Shown here piece after piece: positions 1 to 6,082 of a DNA stretch of 6,082 nt; positions within the stretch are counted from its first letter, which is position 1, and each line of letters opens with the position of its first letter. Position numbers and translations under genes: made by a program. Source of the DNA: Flammeovirgaceae bacterium (GTDB taxonomy: Bacteria; Bacteroidota; Bacteroidia; Cytophagales; Cyclobacteriaceae); assembly GCA_003228395.1 (NCBI GenBank), contig QIDJ01000275.1, forward strand, positions 1 to 6,082, given 5' to 3'. Below the pieces are notes generated by a model. That model saw only the letters and a list, made by a program, of their open reading frames with translations, was not told the DNA's origin and did not search any database.

Positions 1-51
1 CAACGGAATAAAAAGAAGTACTTCATTCAGGCCGCCAATTTATACCAATAG
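1..51 (+). CDS. Possible 3' end of an upstream gene (partial)
   Basis: Reading from base 1 gives 16 codons ending in TAG at 49-51. The peptide is QRNKKKYFIQAANLYQ, a basic, hydrophilic tail. It may be the C-terminus of a gene entering from the left, in the same direction as cdd. The fragment is too short to identify. A second open plus-strand frame crosses the same bases, so the choice of frame is only a plausible guess. Bases 52-116 between this stop and cdd are AT-rich and hold no gene. Confidence 0.3.
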   Translation, partial: QRNKKKYFIQAANLYQ

Positions 52-116
52 TTGTATCGATTCAAAGAATATTATTCATTTAATTTTAATTATCTTGGGC
101 TTTTCGAATAAAAGAT

Positions 117-596
117 ATGTCTGAAAAATTCACCATTGAATGTACGTTTAGAAGAATTGACTCCTTTGACCAGTTGGACGAACAGGATAAATCTCTTGTA
201 AAAGCTGCCCTTGACAGCGCTGTCAGAGCATACGCACCTTATAGCCATTTTAACGTAGGGGCGGCGGTAGCTAGCAGTAATGGGGAAATCATAACCGGAA
301 ATAACCAGGAAAATGCCGCCTATCCATCCGGACTCTGTGCTGAACGTATCGCACTTTTTTCGGCATTCTCAAATCGTCCGGATATTCAGGTAACCGCTAT
401 TGCCATTGTCGCCAACAGGAACGGCAATGCAAAGTCCGCTTTTCCATGCGGCAGTTGCAGGCAAACCATCCTGGAATATGAAATAAAGCAAAATCACCCC
501 ATACGTATTGTTATGGCATATAATAAAGGCGCCTTTCTTGTAGCAAATAGCATTAAAGATTTATTACCTTTAGGTTTCACACGAGATGATTTATAA
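117..596 (+). CDS. cdd: Cytidine deaminase
   Basis: This zinc enzyme hydrolytically deaminates cytidine and deoxycytidine to uridine and deoxyuridine in the cytoplasm (pyrimidine salvage). The 159-residue product has the full signature. FNVGAA (45-50) and GNNQENAAYPSG (61-72) lie in the substrate region. C-A-E at 74-76 supplies a zinc Cys and the catalytic proton-shuttle Glu76. PCGSC at 110-114 gives the other two zinc ligands, Cys111 and Cys114. Three Cys ligands mark the short homotetrameric type rather than the long dimeric E. coli type. It is some 20 residues longer than the Bacillus enzyme because of an N-terminal extension (MSEKFTIECTFRRIDSF), which I recall as usual in Bacteroidota, so the ATG at 117 is kept. 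No Shine-Dalgarno motif precedes it. The next gene starts 51 bp downstream on the same strand, so cotranscription is possible. No anomaly is seen. Confidence 0.96.
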   Translation: MSEKFTIECTFRRIDSFDQLDEQDKSLVKAALDSAVRAYAPYSHFNVGAAVASSNGEIITGNNQENAAYPSGLCAERIALFSAFSNRPDIQVTAIAIVANRNGNAKSAFPCGSCRQTILEYEIKQNHPIRIVMAYNKGAFLVANSIKDLLPLGFTRDDL

Positions 597-612
597 TATT
601 TCTTTGACTGAG

Positions 613-634
613 AAAGTGACTATAAAAGTGATTA
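613..634 (+). repeat. Short direct repeat before the transporter gene
   Basis: Two near-identical 10-mers, AAAGTGACTA (613-622) and AAAGTGATTA (625-634), match at 9 of 10 positions and are offset by 12 bp. They lie in the 51-bp gap between cdd and the transporter, ending 13 bp before its ATG. This could be a tandem operator or an RNA-binding element in the leader, but in AT-rich DNA it may be chance. The rest of the gap shows no terminator and no TAnnTTTG box. Confidence 0.3.
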
Positions 635-647
635 AATAAATCAGTGG

Positions 648-3600
648 ATGAGTGAAGAAATTCTAAAAGCGCTAACCCGGCTTTTCGCTATTATCACCAA
701 ACAGGATGGAGGTGTAACGGAAGAGGAGCGTGATTATGTGCTCAGTTTTTTCGAAATGGAGTTAGCCCGGGATACCGTAAACGAATATATGTCGATTTAC
801 GATAATGCAGTAGGGTACGATAAAGAAAACCCCAGCTATATCAACGAACCAGGGCAATCGCAGGCATCAGTAAAAGACACCCTTATGACCCTGAACATTT
901 CCAAAAAAATCAATAAAACACTTTCACAAAAGCAAAAACTAATCGTTCTCCTGCGTTTACTGGAATTGTTAAAAGCCGACAACCAGTTAACGCCTCTTGG
1001 AGTTGAAATTATTGACACCATATCAACCATTTTCAATGTTACGGATTCTGAATACAATATATTAAAACAGTACATCAAATTTGAAAAGTCCACGGAACTT
1101 CGGAGCGAAAGTTTTCTCATCGCTACGCGGTCAAACGGTCAAACCCGGCAAGCCACCGGATCCAAAGCCCGTTATAACACGGTTGATATCGATGGTGAGA
1201 TAGTATATGTAAGACTCGAAAGTGTAAACATGTACTTTGTAAAATACCATGGAGGTGATGATATCATCCTCAACGGATTCAGTATGAAACAAAATCTGGC
1301 TTATTTATTCCCTCCTGGCAGCACGATTAAAGGGCCACACGGCCAGGCCGCATATTACAGCGACGTATCAAGGTTATTTGAAGCTCCCTCAAGGCAAAGT
1401 GAAATCTCCTTTAATGCAAAAGACATTACGTTCAGCTTTCCAAACGGCACCCAGGGGCTGCATAATATTACCATATCGGAACATACCGGATCTCTTGTTG
1501 GAATTATGGGGTCCAGCGGGTCTGGTAAAACGACCCTGCTTAATGTACTGGCAGGAATATTAAAACCTCAGTCAGGTGCCATAAAGATAAACGGCTTTGA
1601 TCTTCATAAAGAAAATCAAAATCTGGATGGAGTGGTTGGATATGTCTCCCAGGATGATTTGCTGATCGAAGAGCTTACCGTATATCAAAATTTGTATTAC
1701 AATGCCAAATTGTGCCTTAATAAACTTACCGAAGAGGAACTTCACAACCGTGTGATAAGTACCCTTGACAGCCTTGGCCTTGAGCTCACTGCCGACCTGA
1801 AGGTTGGCTCTGTGCTGGAAAAAACAATAAGCGGCGGGCAACGAAAAAGGTTGAATATCGCACTCGAGCTCATCCGCGAGCCCTCTGTTCTTTTTGTTGA
1901 CGAGCCTACTTCCGGTTTGTCATCCCGCGACAGCGAAAATGTAATGGACTTACTGAAAGAGCTCACCCAGAAGGGAAAAATCATTTTTGTGGTCATTCAT
2001 CAACCTTCCTCTGATATCTATAAAATGTTTGATAAAATGATCGTGATGGATACGGGTGGTTTTATGATTTACTATGGCAACCCGGTTGAAGCCATTGCAT
2101 ATTTTAAGGAAGTAACGCACCAGGTGGATAGGTTGAGAAGTATTTGTCACACATGCGGAAATGTAACTTCCGAGCAGATCTTCAATATTGTTGAAGCCAA
2201 AGTTGTAAACGAATTCGGACAGTTTACCAGCAAACGTAAAATCACTGCCAAACAATGGTTTGGACTGTATCAGGAGAATTTTATGTTGAAAAAGGTTGAA
2301 GATGTACAAGAAAAACCATTCCACTCTCTGGAGCGGCCGGGAATTTTAAAACAAATCAGAATTTTCACCACGCGCGACTTTCTTTCAAAAATCGCTAATA
2401 AGCAGTACATACTGATAAATATTCTGGAGGCTCCATTTCTTGCTCTCATCCTCGCGGTTGTGGTTCGATACCGGAATGCGCCTGACGGCGAAGCTTACAT
2501 TTTTCGTTTTAACGAGAATATTCCCGGATTTTTCCTTATGAGCATTGTAGTAGTGCTTTTTATCGGGCTATCGGTAAGCGCTGAGGAAATCATAAAAGAC
2601 CGAAAAATTCTCAAAAGAGAGCAGTTTTTAAATTTAAGCTGGTCAGGGTATCTGGTTTCCAAAATGATTATACTCTTTAGCTTATCAGCCATTCAAACCA
2701 TCGCTTTTGTGCTTATTGCCCATTCTATTCTCGAAATTAAAGGCATGACATTGATTTTCTGGCTTATTCTTTTTTCATCATCGTGTATGGCAAATATGCT
2801 GGGATTAAACGTTTCCTCGGCTTTTAAATCGGCCGTTGCGGTATATATTCTCATACCGATTATACTGATTCCTCAAATGATTTTCAGCGGACTCATGTTT
2901 GAATTCGACAAGTTGAATAAAGCCATCAGCACAAAAGGCAAGGTCCCGGTTATCGCTGATTTTATTACCTCAAGATGGGCGCTTGAGGCTATGGCTGTAC
3001 ACCAGTTTACAAATAATGAATATCAAAAACCGTATTATGACTTTGAACACGAAATCCACCAGGCCGATTTTAAATCTTCCTTCTGGATTCCTGCCATGCG
3101 AAATAAAATAAACTTTGTGGCAAATAATTTTTATAAATCAGAGGACTCACTGGTTCAGATCAGAGTGAAAAAACAACTGGATTTTGTCAAAAATGAATTG
3201 ATCAGAGAAAAAGTTAAGCCCGAAATACAGGATTTTTATCCGGTACAAATTTCGATCGCTGATTTATCGCCTAAATTTTTCTTAACACTAAATCAATATT
3301 TAAACCAGATCAATAAATGGTATATTGATAAAGCAAATCTGGAAACACGTAAAATGGAGAAATTAATCGAGCTTTTTGAAACTGACGAACGATTTGACTA
3401 CCAGATAAATGAATATAAAAACCTGTATTTCAACGAAAAATTATCAGATGTAGTCCGTAATATCAACGTTAAAGACCGGATACTTGAAGTTGACGGTCGC
3501 TTCATCCAGCAAATCGATGCGGTTTTTCATATTCCTGAAAAACCTGACAATCCATTAAATTACCGGGCTCATTTTTATGCTCCCAAAAAACACTTCCTGA

Positions 3601-3728
3601 ACATGTATTTTTATACTCCTGCATTTAATATAGCTGTAATCTGGGTAATGACACTTTTATTTTACTTAACCGTATATTTTAAATTTCCTGAAAAAACCAT
3701 GGCATTATTTGGCAAGCGAATATTTTAA
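648..3728 (+). CDS. ABCG-type ABC transporter with N-terminal TerB-like domain
   Basis: Full transporter half on one 1026-residue chain; substrate unknown. Residues 1-145 look like a helical TerB domain, with an acidic DGG-TEEER turn near 20-28 and a second similar half near 108-140. Residues 150-245 are beta-rich, reminiscent of the FHA-like module in other ABCG fusions but without its phosphopeptide motifs. The nucleotide-binding domain (about 253-490) is intact: Walker A GSSGSGKT 288-295, Q-loop Gln335, signature SGGQRKR 395-401, Walker B VLFVDEP 414-420, H-loop His451. A linker carries C500-HT-C503. Hydrophobic segments at about 587-606, 627-648, 668-691, 698-722, 729-750 and 992-1012 fit the six-helix ABC-2 permease, placing 751-991 in the periplasm. 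ABCG proteins act as dimers, so this would homodimerise. An in-frame TAA at 633-635 makes the ATG at 648 the first start. Export is inferred from the family. Confidence 0.9.
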   Translation: MSEEILKALTRLFAIITKQDGGVTEEERDYVLSFFEMELARDTVNEYMSIYDNAVGYDKENPSYINEPGQSQASVKDTLMTLNISKKINKTLSQKQKLIVLLRLLELLKADNQLTPLGVEIIDTISTIFNVTDSEYNILKQYIKFEKSTELRSESFLIATRSNGQTRQATGSKARYNTVDIDGEIVYVRLESVNMYFVKYHGGDDIILNGFSMKQNLAYLFPPGSTIKGPHGQAAYYSDVSRLFEAPSRQSEISFNAKDITFSFPNGTQGLHNITISEHTGSLVGIMGSSGSGKTTLLNVLAGILKPQSGAIKINGFDLHKENQNLDGVVGYVSQDDLLIEELTVYQNLYYNAKLCLNKLTEEELHNRVISTLDSLGLELTADLKVGSVLEKTISGGQRKRLNIALELIREPSVLFVDEPTSGLSSRDSENVMDLLKELTQKGKIIFVVIHQPSSDIYKMFDKMIVMDTGGFMIYYGNPVEAIAYFKEVTHQVDRLRSICHTCGNVTSEQIFNIVEAKVVNEFGQFTSKRKITAKQWFGLYQENFMLKKVEDVQEKPFHSLERPGILKQIRIFTTRDFLSKIANKQYILINILEAPFLALILAVVVRYRNAPDGEAYIFRFNENIPGFFLMSIVVVLFIGLSVSAEEIIKDRKILKREQFLNLSWSGYLVSKMIILFSLSAIQTIAFVLIAHSILEIKGMTLIFWLILFSSSCMANMLGLNVSSAFKSAVAVYILIPIILIPQMIFSGLMFEFDKLNKAISTKGKVPVIADFITSRWALEAMAVHQFTNNEYQKPYYDFEHEIHQADFKSSFWIPAMRNKINFVANNFYKSEDSLVQIRVKKQLDFVKNELIREKVKPEIQDFYPVQISIADLSPKFFLTLNQYLNQINKWYIDKANLETRKMEKLIELFETDERFDYQINEYKNLYFNEKLSDVVRNINVKDRILEVDGRFIQQIDAVFHIPEKPDNPLNYRAHFYAPKKHFLNMYFYTPAFNIAVIWVMTLLFYLTVYFKFPEKTMALFGKRIF

Positions 3729-3746
3729 AAAGACTTGACCAGGAAA

Positions 3747-3777
3747 TTGGCTTAAGCTGATTGAATTCTTATTTTTG
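3747..3777 (+). promoter_or_regulatory. Bacteroidota-type promoter for the lipoprotein operon
   Basis: TATTTTTG at 3770-3777 is a perfect match to the Bacteroidota -7 element TAnnTTTG. A TTG at 3747-3749 lies 20 bp upstream of it, inside the 17-23 bp spacing reported for the -33 element. Transcription would start around 3782-3785, leaving a leader of about 15 nt before the ATG at 3798. This is the only intergenic site in the window that meets both elements. It suggests the lipoprotein gene is transcribed independently of the transporter. The call rests on consensus match only. Confidence 0.55.
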
Positions 3778-3797
3778 TTAAACTCAACATTGAAATC

Positions 3798-4697
3798 ATG
3801 AAAAAAATTTTATTTCTGGCATTTACCTTGCTTTTCTGGGCCTGCGACTCGAAAAAAGGCCCTTCAAAGGAAGATTTTGAAGAAGACATGAAAAATCTGG
3901 AGGCAGGTGTTATAGAAATTTCTGATGAAAATATCAGGAATATCATCAACAGTATTCCGTCACCGCTTGAAATTTCGTTTCTGATCCATGATGCAGGAAT
4001 TCAATATAATAAATCTATACTGAATACCGGAAAAAATGTTTCCAGGTATAATTCAAACGATAAACGGGCATTAAATTTGGGTGTTTATGGCACAGATCTT
4101 GGTTATACCGATATTTACAGTCAAAGCCAGGATGGCATTGAATACCTGTCAGCCATTAAAGAACTTGCGGACGATCTGGGAATCGGTCAATTTTTTGATT
4201 TTGATATTATCAGGAAGCTGACCGAATCAGGTGATAACCTTGATTCATTACTTTTAGTGACAAGTGAAAATTTTAACCGGATAAATGACCATTTTCAGGA
4301 ACAAAACAGGTCAGCGCTCAGTGTATTACTCCTGCTGGGTGGCTGGATTGAATCGTTACACCTTACGTGCCAGGTGGCTTTGCTGCAAATGGAAAATGAA
4401 ATGATAAAAGAACGGATTGGCGAGCAGAAAATTATTCTGGAAAATATGATGATATTGCTTGATGTATATGCAAAAGATAATCATTATTTTGAAGATTTAA
4501 TGAAACAAATGGAGGAACTTGAAACGACCTTTAAAGGGGTTGAAATTATCTATACCTATGCAGAATCTACTTCTGAAGTAATTGACGGCGTATTGGTAAT
4601 AAAAGATAACAGTACCAGCGAAGTGAAAATAAGTAACGAAAACGTAGTTGAAATAGCCAGAGTTACTGAGCAAATCAGAAATAATATAACGAAATAA
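3798..4697 (+). CDS. Uncharacterised lipoprotein
   Basis: This 299-residue protein is exported and lipid-anchored. A Lys-rich start (MKK) and hydrophobic core lead to the lipobox LFWAC, making Cys16 the modified residue. The mature protein starts CDSKKGPSKEDFEED, a charged tether. The body is mostly helical and acidic, with IPSPLE (53-58), the segment LNLGVYGTDLGYTDIY (92-107), QFFDFD (131-136), a Leu-rich LLLLGGWIESL (177-187) and a likely coiled or long-helix stretch at about 195-245. I recall this combination in hypothetical proteins across Bacteroidota, but know no function and see no catalytic motif. Which membrane it sits in cannot be read from the +2 Asp, since E. coli sorting rules do not apply here. 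The gene has its own promoter upstream and is followed after 20 bp by a secreted-protein gene, probably in one operon. Confidence 0.85.
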   Translation: MKKILFLAFTLLFWACDSKKGPSKEDFEEDMKNLEAGVIEISDENIRNIINSIPSPLEISFLIHDAGIQYNKSILNTGKNVSRYNSNDKRALNLGVYGTDLGYTDIYSQSQDGIEYLSAIKELADDLGIGQFFDFDIIRKLTESGDNLDSLLLVTSENFNRINDHFQEQNRSALSVLLLLGGWIESLHLTCQVALLQMENEMIKERIGEQKIILENMMILLDVYAKDNHYFEDLMKQMEELETTFKGVEIIYTYAESTSEVIDGVLVIKDNSTSEVKISNENVVEIARVTEQIRNNITK

Positions 4698-4717
4698 AAT
4701 TTTTTAATTTTTAGATC

Positions 4718-5137
4718 ATGAAAAGGCTTTTATTATTTTTTACAATTCTACTGATTTCCTGGAAGAGTGAAGCTTATTCACAATGCAACCCGGATAGTTA
4801 TACCACTGAATGTATCCCGAAATTGGCAGATGGATTCAACTTTCTAAAGGGCTATAAAATTGATGGTAAAGGGGGTGAGAAAGCGAAGGTTGAATACTCC
4901 TATGTATTTACAAAAGGTACGCAGTATATGATAAATATTTGCAGCGGCGAAAGTGAAGGCATCATCATTAATTTATATGACTCACGCCGTAACCGTATGG
5001 CATCAAGCTATGTAAAAGGGCAGTACCTGAGCGCCATAGCTTTTCCCTGCAATGCAACCGGGATTTATTATATCAGCTATACATTCGAAGAATCATCGCA
5101 GTACTGTGGTGGCAGCGCCCTGGGGTTCAGAAAGTGA
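4718..5137 (+). CDS. Small secreted protein with five cysteines, PPC-like beta fold
   Basis: Unknown function; a 139-residue exported protein. MKR, a hydrophobic run (LLLFFTILLISW) and SEAYS form a signal peptide. Cutting after Ser21 leaves Gln22 first, as is common for Bacteroidota signal peptidase I substrates. Cutting after Ala19 is also possible. It is not a lipoprotein, because Cys23 has no lipobox. The mature part has Cys23, 32, 75, 111 and 130, an odd number, so at most two internal disulfides plus one free or intermolecular Cys. Alternating strands such as YSYVFTKGTQYMINI, GIIINLYDS and TGIYYISYTF resemble the PPC-type beta-sandwich found beside secreted enzymes, but no enzyme domain is attached. 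It lies 20 bp after the lipoprotein gene with no promoter seen in the gap, so it is likely its operon partner. A strong terminator follows 29 bp after the stop. The fold assignment is tentative. Confidence 0.75.
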   Translation: MKRLLLFFTILLISWKSEAYSQCNPDSYTTECIPKLADGFNFLKGYKIDGKGGEKAKVEYSYVFTKGTQYMINICSGESEGIIINLYDSRRNRMASSYVKGQYLSAIAFPCNATGIYYISYTFEESSQYCGGSALGFRK

Positions 5138-5166
5138 AGTATATCCGTCGGTTTTGAAGTAAAAAT

Positions 5167-5194
5167 AAAGCAGGAGGTTTATCCTGCTTTTTTT
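5167..5194 (+). terminator. Intrinsic terminator after the lipoprotein operon
   Basis: AAAGCAGGA (5167-5175) and TCCTGCTTT (5182-5190) form a perfect 9-bp stem with the 6-nt loop GGTTTA. The T run spans 5188-5194. The A-rich left side (5161-5169) supplies an interrupted T-tract on the other strand, so it may also stop antisense transcription arriving from the convergent dehydrogenase gene. It ends the transcript of the secreted-protein gene. The next ATG is only 5 bp beyond the T run. Confidence 0.88.
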
Positions 5195-5199
5195 GTAAT

Positions 5200-5847
5200 A
5201 TGGAAACAAACAAAGATTTCGTCCAGTTCGATTTTACAGCGAGGTATTATAAACTTGGCCGGATTAACGAATCAACCCGTGATATCTGGTTTGTATTGCA
5301 TGGTTATGGCCAATTGGCAAATTATTTCCTGAAAAAATTTGATTGCATCTCAGGCAACTCGATCTGTGTGATTGCGCCTGAAGGCTTGTCCCGATTCTAT
5401 CTTAATGGTTTTTATGGAAAAACAGGCGCAACCTGGATGACGAAGGAAGAGCGCCAAACAGATATAGCTAATTATTTACGCTATTTAACTGCGGTTTATG
5501 ACAATGAATTGTCAGGCATAAACCGTGATAATATCCGTTTAACAATCCTTGGTTTTTCACAAGGTGCTGCCACTGCCTCCCGGTGGGCTATCAGCAACAG
5601 TGTCGGTTTAAACAGATTAATCTTATGGGCAGGCATTTTCCCTCCTGACCTGGACATAAATGCAGACTCGAATATATTCAAAAATATTGAGGTGCTGCAG
5701 GTTTATGGCCGCAACGATGAATACCTGAATAACGATGTCGTTCTGGAACAAAAAACCATCAGCAGAAAATTGAATGTTGATCCAAAGACAATCATTTATG
5801 ATGGAGGTCATGATATCGATGCTGATACACTCCTGTCGTTGCAATAG
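5200..5847 (+). CDS. Alpha/beta-hydrolase, carboxylesterase/phospholipase-like
   Basis: Predicted cytoplasmic serine esterase of 215 residues with no signal peptide; natural substrate unknown. It shows the Abhydrolase_2 pattern. HGYGQ (34-38) forms the oxyanion-hole region. GFSQG (118-122) is the nucleophile elbow with Ser120. Asp173, in YGRNDEY, and His204, in GGHDID, complete the triad in the expected order. Its length is close to typical bacterial carboxylesterases of about 220 residues. APEGLSRFYLNGFYG and GATWMTKEER (near 59-86) are features I associate with a Bacteroidota subgroup. The ATG at 5200 is the first after an in-frame TGA at 5155-5157 and gives a normal-length N-terminus. There is no usable ribosome binding site, and the upstream terminator ends 5 bp before the start, so the promoter is unclear. 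It converges on the dehydrogenase gene with an 18-bp gap. Confidence 0.9.
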   Translation: METNKDFVQFDFTARYYKLGRINESTRDIWFVLHGYGQLANYFLKKFDCISGNSICVIAPEGLSRFYLNGFYGKTGATWMTKEERQTDIANYLRYLTAVYDNELSGINRDNIRLTILGFSQGAATASRWAISNSVGLNRLILWAGIFPPDLDINADSNIFKNIEVLQVYGRNDEYLNNDVVLEQKTISRKLNVDPKTIIYDGGHDIDADTLLSLQ

Positions 5848-5865
5848 CTTAGACGCGACCTGGTT

Positions 5866-6082
5866 TTATTGAGTATCTTTCTTTACAATGGTTGCACTGG
5901 CTTGAGCCACAGGTAGTACAACCATATCGCTAATGTTTACATGTGCAGGCCGGGTAATGATAAAGTGGATGAGATCTGCAATATCACCAGCTACGAGAGG
6001 CTGAAATCCCTTATACACAGCAGCCAAACGTGACTTGTCGCCCTTAAACCGGACCAGGGAAAATTCTGTTTCAACCAGCCCC
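5866..6082 (-). CDS. Short-chain dehydrogenase/reductase, YdfG-like (3' part)
   Basis: Only the last 71 codons and the TAA stop (5866-5868 on the plus strand) are inside the window; the gene continues past base 6082. The translated tail begins GLVETEFSLVRFKGD and continues with DIADLIHFIITRPAHVNI and VLPVAQASA. This closely follows the C-terminus of the classical SDR enzymes YdfG/serine 3-dehydrogenase: the loop after the active site (PG-V-TEF...RF-GD), a DIA helix, then the (R/L)PAHVNI strand used in tetramer contacts. Such enzymes oxidise 3-hydroxy acids such as serine or 3-hydroxypropionate with NADP. The Rossmann glycine motif and the catalytic Ser-Tyr-Lys lie outside the window, so the exact substrate cannot be judged. 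The gene converges on the hydrolase. The 18-bp gap holds no hairpin, so transcripts may overlap. Confidence 0.9.
   Translation of the reverse strand, partial: GLVETEFSLVRFKGDKSRLAAVYKGFQPLVAGDIADLIHFIITRPAHVNISDMVVLPVAQASATIVKKDTQ

Noticed and set aside
91..98. TATCTTGG upstream of cdd as a -7 promoter box
   Set aside because: It has one mismatch to TAnnTTTG and no TTG lies 17-23 bp upstream; the nearest (52-54) is 36 bp away. Too weak to list as a promoter.
1..116. Naming the upstream gene from the cdd neighbourhood known in some Bacteroidota (porU-porV-cdd)
   Set aside because: Only 16 possible residues are visible and the basic tail does not look like a beta-barrel C-terminus, so no identity can be supported.
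600..617. TTTCT/AGAAA inverted repeat after cdd as a terminator
   Set aside because: The stem is only 5 AT-rich base pairs with no T-tract following, so it is not a credible intrinsic terminator.
1128..1143. Tandem 8-bp repeat CGGTCAAA x2 inside the transporter gene, possible phase-variation tract
   Set aside because: Only two copies are present; such slippage loci normally have many. It encodes part of a plausible linker (RSNGQT) in an intact frame.
1572..2324. Minus-strand open frames of 84-124 codons opposite the transporter's ATPase region
   Set aside because: They lie antisense to strongly conserved Walker and signature motifs, show no recognisable domain, and are best explained as shadows of the real coding strand.
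5172..5177. AGGAGG as ribosome binding site of the hydrolase gene
   Set aside because: It is 22 nt from the ATG, lies inside the terminator stem-loop, and Bacteroidota genes rarely depend on Shine-Dalgarno pairing.

Overview
This window looks like an ordinary stretch of chromosome from a member of the Bacteroidota, probably a Cytophagales-type bacterium. Several signs agree. There is a perfect TAnnTTTG -7 box with a TTG about 20 bp upstream (the Bacteroidota sigma-A promoter). Shine-Dalgarno motifs at usable spacing are absent before all five complete genes. One exported protein has a signal peptide that can be cut just before Gln. The cytidine deaminase, the uncharacterised lipoprotein and the serine hydrolase also resemble versions I recall from this phylum. 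No IS element, phage gene, CRISPR array, tRNA or rRNA is visible.

Layout, left to right. Bases 1-51 may hold the last codons of an upstream plus-strand gene. Next come cdd (cytidine deaminase, pyrimidine salvage, 117-596) and a very large one-polypeptide ABCG-type ABC transporter (648-3728). The transporter has a TerB-like N-terminal domain, a beta-rich middle domain, a complete nucleotide-binding domain, a CxxC linker, six membrane segments and an unusually large helical insert between TM5 and TM6. A well-formed promoter (3747-3777) then precedes a two-gene unit: an uncharacterised lipoprotein (3798-4697) and a small Cys-containing secreted protein (4718-5137). An intrinsic terminator (5167-5194) closes this unit. 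Only 5 bp after its T-tract starts a cytoplasmic alpha/beta-hydrolase of the carboxylesterase/phospholipase type (5200-5847). Convergent to it, 18 bp away, is the 3' end of a minus-strand short-chain dehydrogenase related to YdfG (5866-6082, cut by the window edge).

How they work together: cdd, the hydrolase and the dehydrogenase look like independent housekeeping or metabolic genes. The transporter, lipoprotein and secreted protein could form an envelope-related group, since all three put domains outside the cytoplasm. The separate promoter before the lipoprotein means this rests only on adjacency. The transporter's domain architecture is the most unusual thing here. I see no clear evidence for a wholly new system such as a defence island or mobile element.
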